Part shown: positions 1 through 8,626 of the stretch, in pieces | Position numbering within the stretch: the first letter of the stretch is position 1 | Layout: each line of letters starts with the position of its first letter | Source of the DNA: RGIG3102 sp964369975 | Lineage (GTDB): Bacteria; Bacillota; Clostridia; Oscillospirales; Ruminococcaceae | Assembly: GCA_964369975.1 (NCBI GenBank) | Contig: CAYJFZ010000008.1 | Span: forward strand, 1 to 64,000 | Length of the DNA stretch: 64,000 nucleotides | Direction of reading: 5' to 3' | Translations under genes and position numbers: made by a program | The notes under the pieces: model-generated | The model's input: the letters and a program-made list of their open reading frames with translations, nothing else | Told to the model about the DNA's origin: nothing | Databases searched by the model: none

Positions 1-6
1 ATTTAT

Positions 7-82
7 GCTGTTATAGCTCAGTCGGCAGAGCACTTCCTTGGTAAGGAAGAGGTCGGCAGTTCAAGTCTGCTTAACAGCTCCA
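7..82 (+). tRNA. tRNA-Thr, anticodon GGT
   Basis: A full cloverleaf can be drawn. The acceptor stem GCTGTTA (7-13) pairs with TAACAGC (72-78), with discriminator T79 and an encoded CCA at 80-82. The D stem is GCTC/GAGC. The anticodon stem CTTCC/GGAAG closes the loop TTGGTAA, which places GGT at 40-42 and so reads threonine ACC and ACT codons. A hairpin terminator follows directly, so this is the last gene of its transcript; any upstream tRNAs lie outside the window. Confidence 0.96.
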
Positions 83-86
83 TAAA

Positions 87-119
87 AAAACCTTTGTAAT
101 TAAATTACAAAGGTTTTTT
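87..119 (+). terminator. Rho-independent terminator after tRNA-Thr
   Basis: An inverted repeat AAACCTTTGTAAT / ATTACAAAGGTTT with a 3-base loop is followed by a run of T. It lies five bases after the tRNA CCA end. Confidence 0.9.
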
Positions 120-242
120 ATGTTTTATATTCTTTTAAAAAATTTTTTTAATTTTGTAATAATTTAAAATTAGCAACTTAGTACGAAATTATTATGTACT
201 TTATACATATTAAAAGATTTTCTTTTTAATAAAATACTAAAC

Positions 243-274
243 AAAAATACGATGGCACACCATCGTATTTTATT
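243..274. terminator. Bidirectional terminator downstream of glyS
   Basis: A perfect 11-bp inverted repeat AAATACGATGG / CCATCGTATTT with loop CACA is flanked by T-rich sequence on both strands. It lies just beyond the 3' end of the leftward glyS gene. The stretch 120-242 between the two terminators is AT-rich and shows nothing else I can name. Confidence 0.85.
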
Positions 275-296
275 TGAATATTAATTTAAAATATAA

Positions 297-1673
297 TTAA
301 AATTGTATTTTATTATTTATATACTCTTTTAAGTCTTTTATTGCTATTCTTTCTTGTTGCATTGTATCTCTATCTCTTATAGTTACACAACCATCTTCAA
401 CACTTTCAAAGTCGTATGTGATACAAATAGGTGTGCCGATTTCATCTTGTCTTCTATATCTTTTACCGATACTGCCTGACTCATCAAAATCAACCATAAA
501 GTCTTTTTGTAAATCGTGGAAAATTTCAGTAGCATTTTCACTTAACTTTTTAGATAGAGGTAAGATACAAGCTTTGTATGGAGCTAAGGCTGGATGCAGT
601 CTTAAAACTGTTCTAACATCGCCTTCTGCTACTTCTTCCTCATCATAGGCATCGCATAAGAATGCTAATGTTACCCTGTCTGCTCCTAAAGCTGGCTCAA
701 CTACATAAGGGATGTATCTCTCGTTTGTTTCTGGGTCAAAGTAATCAAGGCTTTTACCGCTTTCTTCTTGGTGACGAGATAAGTCGTAATTAGTTCTATC
801 AGCAATACCCCATAACTCACCCCAACCAAATGGGAATAAGTATTCTATATCGGTTGTAGCCTTTGAGTAAAATGATAATTCTTCAGGTGAATGATCACGA
901 AGACGCATGTTTTCTTTTTTCATATCTAATGAATATAAGAAGTTTTCACAGTAATCTTTCCAATAATCAAACCACTCTAAGTCAGTGCCTGGCTTACAGA
1001 AAAATTCAAGCTCCATTTGCTCAAATTCTCTTGTTCTAAAAACAAAGTTACCTGGTGTGATTTCATTTCTAAAACTTTTACCTACTTGACCTATACCAAA
1101 CGGTACTTTTCTTCTTGTTGTTCTTTGCACATTGCTAAAGTTTACAAAGATACCTTGAGCTGTTTCAGGGCGAAGATATACTTCATTTTTTGCATCTTCT
1201 GTTACACCTACAAATGTTTTGAACATTAGGTTAAATTTTCTTATATCTGTAAAGTTTTTGCTATCACATTCAGGGCAAGCAATGCCTTTTTCTTGAATGT
1301 ATGCTGCCATATCTTCAAAAGACATAGTTTCAGCTGATTCACCAGTCGCTTCCTCAATTAATTTATCTGCTCTATGGCGAGTTTTACAGTCTTTACAGTC
1401 CATTAAAGGATCTGAGAATCCGCCTACATGGCCAGAAGTTACCCATACTTGAGGATTCATTATAATAGCACTATCAAGGCCTACATTATAAGGGTTTTCT
1501 TGTATAAATTTTTTCCACCATGCTTTTTTAACATTGTTTTTAAATTCAACGCCTAAAGGGCCGTAGTCCCAGCTATTTGAAAGACCTCCATATATTTCAC
1601 TGCCTGCATAAACAAAACCTCTGTTTTTACATAATGCAATGATTTTCTCCATAGTTTTTTGTGTGTTATCCAT
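297..1673 (-). CDS. glyS: Glycyl-tRNA synthetase, single-chain class II type
   Basis: This cytoplasmic enzyme joins glycine to tRNA-Gly using ATP. It is the single-chain homodimeric type (458 aa), not the alpha2-beta2 GlyQ/GlyS type. A zinc-ribbon-like insertion has C93/C96 and C133/C136. Class II features are RPETAQG (168-174), motif 2 FRNEITPG (201-208) with TREFEQME, and motif 3 EPALGADRVTLAFL (326-339). The C-terminal anticodon-binding domain starts near residue 365. The start has an AGGAGGAAGAG ribosome site. It lies only 25 bp after the dipeptidase gene, so it appears to be the last gene of the chromate transporter-dipeptidase operon. I find no room for a T-box leader directly upstream. 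Confidence 0.96.
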   Translation of the reverse strand: MDNTQKTMEKIIALCKNRGFVYAGSEIYGGLSNSWDYGPLGVEFKNNVKKAWWKKFIQENPYNVGLDSAIIMNPQVWVTSGHVGGFSDPLMDCKDCKTRHRADKLIEEATGESAETMSFEDMAAYIQEKGIACPECDSKNFTDIRKFNLMFKTFVGVTEDAKNEVYLRPETAQGIFVNFSNVQRTTRRKVPFGIGQVGKSFRNEITPGNFVFRTREFEQMELEFFCKPGTDLEWFDYWKDYCENFLYSLDMKKENMRLRDHSPEELSFYSKATTDIEYLFPFGWGELWGIADRTNYDLSRHQEESGKSLDYFDPETNERYIPYVVEPALGADRVTLAFLCDAYDEEEVAEGDVRTVLRLHPALAPYKACILPLSKKLSENATEIFHDLQKDFMVDFDESGSIGKRYRRQDEIGTPICITYDFESVEDGCVTIRDRDTMQQERIAIKDLKEYINNKIQF

Positions 1674-1698
1674 CTCTTCCTCCTGTTTTGAATATTAA

Positions 1699-2670
1699 TT
1701 ATTTTAAAACTTCTTTCATAACTCTTAAAACATTTTTTGATGCTACTTTTTCAATTTCACTTTCTGTAAAGCCTTCTTTTTTAAGTGCATCATATAGTAA
1801 TGGTATTTCTTTGCTTGTAGGTATTTCTTGTGTACCGTATATACCATCAAAGTCTGTACCAATAGCTAAGGTATCAATGCCTGCTACATTTTTAATATGC
1901 TTTGCATGCCTTAAAATATCTTGCATTGATGTATGTGTTGCATCAGTCGACGGTGCCATAAACGCTGGGCATAAATTTAAGCCTGTTACCCCGCCTTTAT
2001 TGGCTAATGCTTTTAGCATATCGTCTGTTAAATTTCTTGTATGGTTAGTAATACTTCTTGCGTTTGAGTGTGAGGCGATGAAAGGTTTTTTAGAGTGTTT
2101 AATTACATCGTAAAAACCGCCATCTGATAAATGTGAAACATCAATCATTATGCCTAAATCATTTAAAACGCTAATAGCATCAATACCAAAATCAGTCAAG
2201 CCTTTATTCATGCTCTCAGGATCTGAGTTTGGAAAGCCAAAGCAGTTTTCAAAATTCCAAGTAAGGCCAAAGGCTCTAACACCTTTATCATAAGCCCATT
2301 TAATTTTATTCATATCCCCTTGAATAAAGCGAGCATCTTCAATTGTTAAAACAGCATTCATTAAGCCATTTTTTTCATTTGTTATTATATCATCATAAGT
2401 TTTTGCAAGAGCTATGATGTCTTTATGTTTTTCAATTTCACTAAATAGTCCGTTTGTTAAACGAGCAAAATATTCATCATCGCTCATAGCAGGTATTCCC
2501 ATTCTTTCATACCCTTCTACAGGTGGGAAAAACACAGCAAAAAACTGCGCTAAAGCTCTGCCCTCTTGCATTTTTAAAAAGTCTACTTGTTTATCATTTT
2601 TAAACAGTGAGTAAGGCTCATCTTTTACATAAGGCATTAAAGTGTCACAGTGCATATCAATAAATTTCAT
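1699..2670 (-). CDS. Membrane dipeptidase, peptidase family M19 (renal dipeptidase-like)
   Basis: Family M19 enzymes are binuclear zinc hydrolases that cleave dipeptides, including D-amino-acid-containing ones. The expected metal ligands are visible: HxD at H7/D9 (MHCDTL), bridging E111 (TIEDARF), H180 (DVSHLSD), H201 (ASHSNARS) and D273 (GTDFDGI). At 323 aa it has normal family length. There is no signal peptide, so it is probably cytoplasmic despite the family name. It sits 11 bp after the second chromate-transporter half gene and 25 bp before glyS, so all are likely co-transcribed. The substrate cannot be told from the sequence. Confidence 0.9.
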   Translation of the reverse strand: MKFIDMHCDTLMPYVKDEPYSLFKNDKQVDFLKMQEGRALAQFFAVFFPPVEGYERMGIPAMSDDEYFARLTNGLFSEIEKHKDIIALAKTYDDIITNEKNGLMNAVLTIEDARFIQGDMNKIKWAYDKGVRAFGLTWNFENCFGFPNSDPESMNKGLTDFGIDAISVLNDLGIMIDVSHLSDGGFYDVIKHSKKPFIASHSNARSITNHTRNLTDDMLKALANKGGVTGLNLCPAFMAPSTDATHTSMQDILRHAKHIKNVAGIDTLAIGTDFDGIYGTQEIPTSKEIPLLYDALKKEGFTESEIEKVASKNVLRVMKEVLK

Positions 2671-2681
2671 ATTCTTTCTCC

Positions 2682-3245
2682 TTAAAAATTAAGTATTATG
2701 CCTATTACAGCTGAAAAAGCTATATAGACAATCGGATTTTTATTGTATTTTTTTATAGCGATGAAAATCACTACAAAGTAAACTAATTTTTTTATATCCC
2801 ATAGGTCAGCAAACAGTCCTGTTTGAGTAAATAAATCGTAGTTTATAACCGATACCTTAAATATAGTAAGGGCAGCTGAAGCTATTAAGGCTGTAACAGC
2901 AGGACGCAGACCATAGAACATATAACCTATATTTTTATTATATCTAAATTCAGTATATGTTTTAGAAACAAAGGTAACTATTATCATAGAAGGTAGAATT
3001 TCAGCAAAAGTTGCTATAATTCCTCCCCACACTCCCCCTACACTATAGCCTACATAGGTAGCCATATTTATACCTATTGGTCCAGGAGTTGACTCTGAAA
3101 TAGCTATCATATCAGTAACAAAGCTATTTGTATACCAGCCGGTATTTTCGCCTAAGGCAGTTAAAAAAGGAATTGTCGCCATACCGCCACCGACAGCAAA
3201 AAGACCAATTTTGAAAAATTCATAAAAGAGTTGTAAATAAATCAT
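2682..3245 (-). CDS. Chromate transporter-family protein, half-size (second subunit)
   Basis: A 187-aa integral membrane protein with a single CHR domain. The N-terminal segment has the family pattern FFKIGLFAVGGGMATIPFL and a later PGPIGINMATYVGY motif, followed by several hydrophobic helices. Classical ChrA has two CHR domains; short single-domain proteins are usually encoded as adjacent pairs that work together. Its start overlaps the end of the upstream partner by four bases (ATGA-type), which fits coupled translation of a heterodimer. Chromate is only the substrate of studied homologues; the natural substrate here is unknown. Confidence 0.87.
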   Translation of the reverse strand: MIYLQLFYEFFKIGLFAVGGGMATIPFLTALGENTGWYTNSFVTDMIAISESTPGPIGINMATYVGYSVGGVWGGIIATFAEILPSMIIVTFVSKTYTEFRYNKNIGYMFYGLRPAVTALIASAALTIFKVSVINYDLFTQTGLFADLWDIKKLVYFVVIFIAIKKYNKNPIVYIAFSAVIGIILNF

Positions 3246-3787
3246 TTGTTATACTTCTCCTTTAATCTTTGTATTGATAAGCCTAATAAAGCAGAAGCTA
3301 TTATAAAAACTATTGGAGACAAGCTTGTGAATACTGCAACTAAAAAAGAAACTGCAAAAATAAGAAAACCAAAGATATCCTTTACTCCCTTTTTCCATAA
3401 GTCAATTAAGGATTTTAGTATTAAGCCACATACACAAACAGATACAGCGCTAAGTGCACTTTGCACCTGTGGTGTGTCGATGTAATTTGCTAAAAAGGCA
3501 GCTATAACCGTTATTATAATAACGCACGGAGACACTGAGCCTAAAGCGGCTACTACACCACCTCTTTTTCTTTTCCTCGTGTAACCTATAAATATAGCAA
3601 CATTCGTTGATATAATTCCAGGAAGCCCTTGACTCATAGCAAAAAAATCAATTACTTGTTCTTCACTAAGCCACTTTTTCTTATCTACTACCTCTGCACT
3701 TAAAATAGGTAGCATCGCCATACCACCGCCAAAAGTGAATAATCCTATTTTAAAAAATGTAAAGTATATCTCAATTAATTCCCTCAC
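3242..3787 (-). CDS. Chromate transporter-family protein, half-size (first subunit)
   Basis: A 181-aa CHR-domain membrane protein that starts with GTG behind a GAGGAGA ribosome site. The hallmark FFKIGLFTFGGGMAMLPIL and QGLPGIISTNVAIFIGY segments are present, followed by four or more hydrophobic helices. It is the first gene of the pair with the next half-size transporter (4-bp overlap). It probably starts the operon with the dipeptidase and glyS, driven by a promoter just upstream. The transported anion is not predictable from the sequence. Confidence 0.87.
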   Translation of the reverse strand: MRELIEIYFTFFKIGLFTFGGGMAMLPILSAEVVDKKKWLSEEQVIDFFAMSQGLPGIISTNVAIFIGYTRKRKRGGVVAALGSVSPCVIIITVIAAFLANYIDTPQVQSALSAVSVCVCGLILKSLIDLWKKGVKDIFGFLIFAVSFLVAVFTSLSPIVFIIASALLGLSIQRLKEKYNK

Positions 3788-3845
3788 TTTTATCTCCTCA
3801 TATTAACTTAAATGCTTTGCAACTATAAAACAAGGCATATAATCT

Positions 3846-3874
3846 ATTTTACTACTTTTTTACTACTTTTGCAA
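3846..3874 (-). promoter_or_regulatory. Predicted sigma-A promoter for the chromate transporter-glyS operon
   Basis: Read on the minus strand: TTGCAA (3869-3874), a 17-bp spacer and TAAAAT (3846-3851). The spacer and -10 region contain a direct repeat of AAGTAGTAAAA. It lies about 60 bp upstream of the GTG start. Confidence 0.55.
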
Positions 3875-3914
3875 TATAAATATATTGTATTTATATAATA
3901 TAAATCTATACTAT

Positions 3915-3946
3915 ATAAAAATAAGCGGCTAAAAGCCGCTTATTAA
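3915..3946 (-). terminator. Terminator of the first binding-protein gene
   Basis: Inverted repeat AATAAGCGGCT / AGCCGCTTATT with a 3-base loop, followed on the minus strand by TTTTT. It lies 15 bp past the stop codon at 3960. Confidence 0.9.
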
Positions 3947-3959
3947 TTTTATTCAAATT

Positions 3960-5765
3960 TTATGCCATTGAATCATAGTACGCTTGTAAGTATTGAGTAC
4001 TTAATTCTAAGTTTTGAACATGTGCATTTGGTGTACCGATTAGTGGTGACATTGTTGAATATGTTGGTTCAACTAAGTTGTTATTTACAGCTATAAACGC
4101 TTGTGGGTCAATAGCGTGTAATATTGCAAGTCTTAAATTCACATCAGTAAATATTGTTGATTCTTCATTTAAGTTAAATGTACAGTATGAAGCTGCATTT
4201 GAACTTCTTTGAATAATAGTTGTATTTTCATCAGCTGCTAAAGTTTCGTATTGGCTTGTTGTAAATGATGATAAGTAATCAATAGCACCACTTCTGTAGT
4301 CAGCTAATAGTGGGTCAGCACTATTATAGAATTTTAAGTATACATTATCTATCATTATTTGATCTTCTGCTTCAGAAGTCATAAAGCCTGGATTTGGAAG
4401 GAATGTAGCGCCTAAATCGTCAAGTTCTACCATTACATAAGCACCTGATGACCATAAGTGGTTATCGCCTTGTTTTACAGCATTGAAGTCACCGTAAACA
4501 ACATCTTTAGTTAAATCGTAGTTTGCCCAGTTATCTGATGAGTCAACTAAATCATTGTAAGCTGAAACTTGCTGTTCGCTAACTATGCTTGCGCCCATAT
4601 GAGCTAACATATTTAGAATTTGTGGGAATGGTTCTTTTGTTGTAATTTTAACAACTTGGTAAGCACCGCCAGCATTATCTGTTTGTGTTTTGTCAGCTGC
4701 TACTGTTGTAAATTCTGTTGGTGTGCCTGCTGCTAATGTTTCGTATATTGACATATCTTCGCCTGATGTCATTGCATCATTTAATTCAGCAATATCTGTA
4801 ACAAGCTCTACTGATTCGATTAATGCGTAGTTGCCATCAACTGCGTTAGATGGAACACTTTCGATTACTCTTGCTCTATCTAATGAGAACACAACATCTT
4901 CACCGCTAACCATAACGCCAGTATCAACAGCTGCGCCGTTTTCAACTTTTGCAAAGTTTACATCATCACGAATTACTAAGTAATACTCTTTGTTTCCTTC
5001 AGCAATAGCGAATTCATATGCTAAGCCGCCATCTGTTATAACATTATCTTCTGTATCTAAGTTTACTAAACGGATATATGTGTTTTGTGTAACTGAGCCT
5101 ACTGAAGTATCGTTAGCTTGGATTGGATCTAAGTGAGTCATAACTGCACCATTATTGATACCAAACATAAGTGTACGAGTGTCGTTTTGTGTTGCATCTA
5201 AATAGCTATATGTATTCCATAATTGTGATGTAGCTTTTGGTAGGTTTATGTAATCACCATCAAGAATTGTGTGATTGTATGCATTTAGTTTTAAACTAGA
5301 GTATAAAGGAACAAAGTATGCCATTTCAGCTACCATGTATTGTTCTAACTGTGAGTATGTTTCAATATACTCTTCTTGAATTTGTGTAGCTGCTAAGTCA
5401 ATTAATTCATCAACTTTAGGATCACTTAAGCCTGTTGTTGGTTCTGAAGCTGAGTGATATAAAGGACGAGCTGAATAGTCAGGGTTACCTGTAATATTGT
5501 TCCATCCACCGAAAACTATATCATATTCGCCTGCTTCTTGAGCTTCGATACGAGCTGATAAGTTAGGTGTTAAGTTTACCTCAACATTAAAGCCTGCTTT
5601 AGTTAATTGGTCACGGATAACTGCAACTTGATCCTCTGCTGCAGAAGCTGCTAATAAACGAACAGTAACAGGGTCACCTTGTACAGTTGCGCCTTCGTCT
5701 GTTGAACAAGCCACTAAAGAAAATGTTAGTGCCATTGTTAATAAAAGTGCTAATAGTTTTTTCAT
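3960..5765 (-). CDS. Family-5 extracellular solute-binding lipoprotein, circularly permuted (paralogue 1)
   Basis: A predicted substrate-binding lipoprotein of a peptide-type ABC importer. I chose the ATG at 5765 (AGGAGGA 8 bases upstream), giving 601 aa with signal peptide MKKLLALLLTMALTFSLVAC and lipobox Cys20. Domain order is unusual. Residues about 33-185 match the normally C-terminal part of family-5 proteins (QLTKAGFNVEV, GEYDIVFGGW, NPDYS, LSDPKVDELIDLA, FVPLYSSL). Residues about 197-601 match the normally N-terminal two thirds (HLDPIQANDTS, LVIRDDVNFA, VSGEDVVFSLDRA, then GAYVMVEL, YRSGAIDYLSS, LRLAILHAIDPQAF). It is therefore a circular permutant. The neighbouring paralogue has the same order. 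It is monocistronic, with its own terminator. The ligand is not predictable, but peptides are the family norm. Confidence 0.85.
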   Translation of the reverse strand: MKKLLALLLTMALTFSLVACSTDEGATVQGDPVTVRLLAASAAEDQVAVIRDQLTKAGFNVEVNLTPNLSARIEAQEAGEYDIVFGGWNNITGNPDYSARPLYHSASEPTTGLSDPKVDELIDLAATQIQEEYIETYSQLEQYMVAEMAYFVPLYSSLKLNAYNHTILDGDYINLPKATSQLWNTYSYLDATQNDTRTLMFGINNGAVMTHLDPIQANDTSVGSVTQNTYIRLVNLDTEDNVITDGGLAYEFAIAEGNKEYYLVIRDDVNFAKVENGAAVDTGVMVSGEDVVFSLDRARVIESVPSNAVDGNYALIESVELVTDIAELNDAMTSGEDMSIYETLAAGTPTEFTTVAADKTQTDNAGGAYQVVKITTKEPFPQILNMLAHMGASIVSEQQVSAYNDLVDSSDNWANYDLTKDVVYGDFNAVKQGDNHLWSSGAYVMVELDDLGATFLPNPGFMTSEAEDQIMIDNVYLKFYNSADPLLADYRSGAIDYLSSFTTSQYETLAADENTTIIQRSSNAASYCTFNLNEESTIFTDVNLRLAILHAIDPQAFIAVNNNLVEPTYSTMSPLIGTPNAHVQNLELSTQYLQAYYDSMA

Positions 5766-6150
5766 TAAAATAATCCTCCTAAAAAATATTTTAAAATAAA
5801 TCGAACAGTTGTATAAATATTGTTTCTGTTTTGATTTACTTATAATTCTACTACTAAAAGTTAAATTTAACAATAGTTTTACTATTTCGTAATATTTTTT
5901 TAGAATAATCTTTAATTTTCCATCTTATTTATCGATATTTTTGTAAATATGCACAAAAATATTCTTTTATAAAGTTAAGTTAGGGGTTAAAAAAATGCAT
6001 TTCAACTTAACAAAAATAAGTATTATTTATGCATTTTATATAATTTATAAAAGTAACTTTATATCAAGCCTTATTAAAATGAGCTTTTGTGTTAAAAATA
6101 ATTGTTTTATTAGTAATTTAATATTATTAAAGCTTTATTCATCTATTTTA
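5766..6150. other. Divergent AT-rich intergenic region
   Basis: This stretch separates the leftward lipoprotein gene from the rightward nitroreductase gene. It must hold the leftward promoter, but I could not find a convincing -35/-10 pair with correct spacing. A 67-codon rightward frame (5995-6198) looks like a chance AT-rich reading frame and runs through the nitroreductase promoter. Confidence 0.4.
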
Positions 6151-6151
6151 A

Positions 6152-6180
6152 TAGACAATTATATATATATCGTGTATACT
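6152..6180 (+). promoter_or_regulatory. Predicted sigma-A promoter for the nitroreductase gene
   Basis: TAGACA (6152-6157), a 17-bp spacer and TATACT (6175-6180). It lies 35 bp upstream of the nitroreductase ATG, close enough for a short leader holding the TAGGAGGT ribosome site. Confidence 0.6.
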
Positions 6181-6215
6181 ATACTTATAGATTTATAATT
6201 TTAGGAGGTAAAAAT

Positions 6216-6722
6216 ATGAACAGCATATTTACAAGAAGAAGCGTTAGAGACTTTGTTGAGGGTAAGATTGTAGAAAAGGAAAAAGTAGACAAGCTTATAA
6301 GAGCTGCTATGCAAGCACCAAGTGCAAGGAATCAACAGCCTTGGGAATTTATCGTTATTGATGATAAAGAAACAATCTTAAAAGTAAAAGACTTTAGCCC
6401 ATATGGTACAATGTTAGAAAGAGCTCCTTTATGCGTAATAATATTAGAGAGAACTGATACAGTTGTTCCTTATTACACACAGCAAGATTTAGGCGCTTGT
6501 ATGCAAAATTTACTTTTAGAAGTAGTTGAACAAGGCCTTGGCGCTTGTTGGATGGGCGTTGAAAGATTTACTGAAAGAGACCTTTATTTGAAAGATTTAT
6601 TTAAACTTCCTGAGGGAATAAACGCCTTTGGTGTTGTAGCTATAGGCTACCCTGCAAAAGAAAATGCAAATAAATTTACAGACAGATTCGATGAAACAAG
6701 AGTTCATTACAATAAGTATTAA
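6216..6722 (+). CDS. Nitroreductase family protein (FMN-dependent)
   Basis: A 168-aa flavin oxidoreductase of the nitroreductase superfamily. These enzymes use FMN and NAD(P)H to reduce nitro compounds, quinones or other electron acceptors. The N-terminal FMN-contact motif RRSVRDF (about residues 7-13) and the APSARNQQPWEFIVID segment are typical. The LGACMQNLLLEVVEQGLGACWMG region and GYPAKE near the C-terminus also fit. Length matches the compact family members. The start is fixed by AGGAGGT 7-8 bases upstream. It stands alone on the plus strand between two binding-protein genes on the minus strand, with its own promoter and terminator. The physiological substrate is unknown. Confidence 0.9.
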   Translation: MNSIFTRRSVRDFVEGKIVEKEKVDKLIRAAMQAPSARNQQPWEFIVIDDKETILKVKDFSPYGTMLERAPLCVIILERTDTVVPYYTQQDLGACMQNLLLEVVEQGLGACWMGVERFTERDLYLKDLFKLPEGINAFGVVAIGYPAKENANKFTDRFDETRVHYNKY

Positions 6723-6734
6723 TATAATACATAA

Positions 6735-6768
6735 TAAAAAAACACTGACTAAAAGTCAGTGTTTTTTG
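6735..6768. terminator. Bidirectional terminator between nitroreductase and second binding protein
   Basis: Hairpin AAAAACACTGACT / AGTCAGTGTTTTT with loop AAA and T/A runs on both sides. It serves the convergent genes ending at 6722 and 6780. Confidence 0.92.
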
Positions 6769-6779
6769 TTTAATAAATC

Positions 6780-8564
6780 TTATTCCATTGTTGCTAAGTA
6801 AGCATCTAAGTGAGCTTTGCTCTTTTCTAAATCTTGAACTAATACATTACCTGTATCAATTAAAGTTGAAACTGTTGAGTAAGCAGGATTTACTAAGTTG
6901 TTGTTAACTGCGATAAATGCGTTTTGGTCAATTGCATATAAAGCTGCTAAACGAAGATCTTGGTTTTGCATTATGTTGCCTTCACCTAAGTTTACAAGAG
7001 CATAAGAAACACCATTAGATGATCTTTGGATAACTTTTAAATCTTCTGTGCTTGAAACTTGTTCTACATCTGTTGGATTAACGAAAGGTAAGATGTCGAT
7101 TTCATAAGCTCTGAATGAGCTTGCTGCAGAAGAAGTATCTTTAATGAATCTGTATGTTACATATTCAATGTTTGGCTCAAATTCTGTACCAGACATGTAA
7201 CCAGGGTTCTTTTGGAAAGTAACTTGTAAGTCATCAACTGAAGTTAATGCGTAAGCACCTGATGTCCATAAGTGGATGTTGCCTTCTTTAATTTCACTGA
7301 ATAAGCCGTATGTGATGTCTGTTGTAGCATCATATGTAGCAAAGTCAAAGTCTGCATTGATTAATGAAACTTGTTCTTCACTTAAAATACCAGCTGATTG
7401 GTGAGCGATGAAGTTAAGAACTTGAGGGAATGGGTTTGCTGTTGTTACTTTAACAACTTGGTAAACACCGTTTGCATTGTCAGCTTGTGTTTTATCATCT
7501 ACTAAAGAAGTAACTTCTGTTTCAACGCCTGCTGTTAATGTTTCAAAAATTGAAGCGCCTGTTGTAGAATCTAAAGTTGTGTTTAATTCATCTAAATCAG
7601 TAACAATTTCGATTGTATCCATATGTCTGTGTAAGTTTGAAGTTACGTGAACTGGAGCACTTTCGATATCTTTTGCTCTGTTTAATGTGAATACAACATC
7701 TTCAGCACCAACTCTAACGCCAGTGTCCATTGCTACGCCATCTTCAACTTTAGCAAAGTTTACATCATCTCTTAATAAGAAGTAGTATTCTTGGTTGCCT
7801 TCTGCGATAGCGTGGTTTAATGATAATGAACCTTCTGAAGTAATTACATCTTCTGTTGAAAGATTAACTAAACGAACGCTCATGTTGTTTGATAAAGAGT
7901 TAACTGAACCATCATTTGCTTGAACTGGGTCAAGTGATGTTAAAGTTGCTGCTGTTTGTGTTAACACTAAAGGTCTTGTTGCATTTAATGTTTCATCAAC
8001 ATATGAAATTTCGCCCCAAGGCATTGAAGCTGATTTTGGATAGATAATTGTACTTTCATCAACAACTGCTTCGTTGATACCCATTATTCTTAATGAAGAG
8101 TAAAGTGGTAGGATGTAAGCTTGTTCTGTTACTAAAATGTTTTCTAATTCTGTGTAAGTTTCGCCATACTCTGCTGCTGTTTGTGTTGCAGCTTCATCGA
8201 TTAATGCATCGATGTTTGCATCGTTAAGGTATTGTCTGTTGTATGCACCGTAAGAAGCGAATACATCTCTTACTGCATAGTCAGGGTTACCTGTAACTGT
8301 TGTCCAGCCTGAAACATAGATTTCCCATTCGCCAGTAGCTACTGCTGTTAGAGTACTTGCGTAGTCAGGTTGTGGGTTTGTTTCAACACCGAAGCCTGCT
8401 TTTTTAAGTTGGTCAGCTAAAACGTCAACTGCTGCTTGTGAAGATGAAGTGTAAACGATACGAACTAAAGGTGCATCACCTGACGCATCGTCACCACTTG
8501 GTGTACAAGCTGCTAAAGAGAACATCATAGCCATTGCTAAAAATAATGAAAGTAATTTTTTCAT
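6780..8564 (-). CDS. Family-5 extracellular solute-binding lipoprotein, circularly permuted (paralogue 2)
   Basis: The binding protein of the adjacent oppBCDF-type genes, last in their operon. I chose ATG 8564 (AAGGAG ribosome site), giving 594 aa with signal peptide MKKLLSLFLAMAMMFSLAAC and lipobox Cys20. Like paralogue 1, it begins with the normally C-terminal segment (VDVLADQLKKAGFGVET, GEWEIYVSGW, NPDYAV, NIDALIDEAA, YILPLYSSL). It continues with the normally N-terminal part (TSLDPVQANDGS, YYFLLRDDVNFA, VGAEDVVFTLNRA) and ends with LRLAALYAIDQNAFIAVNN. Both proteins share conserved tails, so they arose by duplication after the permutation. A stem-loop in the 134-bp gap before it may stabilise the mRNA for higher expression. 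The ligand is unknown. Confidence 0.86.
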   Translation of the reverse strand: MKKLLSLFLAMAMMFSLAACTPSGDDASGDAPLVRIVYTSSSQAAVDVLADQLKKAGFGVETNPQPDYASTLTAVATGEWEIYVSGWTTVTGNPDYAVRDVFASYGAYNRQYLNDANIDALIDEAATQTAAEYGETYTELENILVTEQAYILPLYSSLRIMGINEAVVDESTIIYPKSASMPWGEISYVDETLNATRPLVLTQTAATLTSLDPVQANDGSVNSLSNNMSVRLVNLSTEDVITSEGSLSLNHAIAEGNQEYYFLLRDDVNFAKVEDGVAMDTGVRVGAEDVVFTLNRAKDIESAPVHVTSNLHRHMDTIEIVTDLDELNTTLDSTTGASIFETLTAGVETEVTSLVDDKTQADNANGVYQVVKVTTANPFPQVLNFIAHQSAGILSEEQVSLINADFDFATYDATTDITYGLFSEIKEGNIHLWTSGAYALTSVDDLQVTFQKNPGYMSGTEFEPNIEYVTYRFIKDTSSAASSFRAYEIDILPFVNPTDVEQVSSTEDLKVIQRSSNGVSYALVNLGEGNIMQNQDLRLAALYAIDQNAFIAVNNNLVNPAYSTVSTLIDTGNVLVQDLEKSKAHLDAYLATME

Positions 8565-8626
8565 AATTTTCTCCTTGTTTTTTTTAATTTTTATAATAAG
8601 CATAAATGCATATTATCGCTTAGAGT

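Noticed and set aside
1674..1698. T-box riboswitch expected for glyS
   Set aside because: Only 25 bp separate glyS from the dipeptidase gene, and I see no T-box-like TGG-containing structure upstream of the operon.
5995..6198. 67-codon rightward reading frame before the nitroreductase gene
   Set aside because: Composition is only Ile/Leu/Tyr/Asn/Ser-rich AT codons with no recognisable pattern, and it runs through the promoter that fits the nitroreductase gene.
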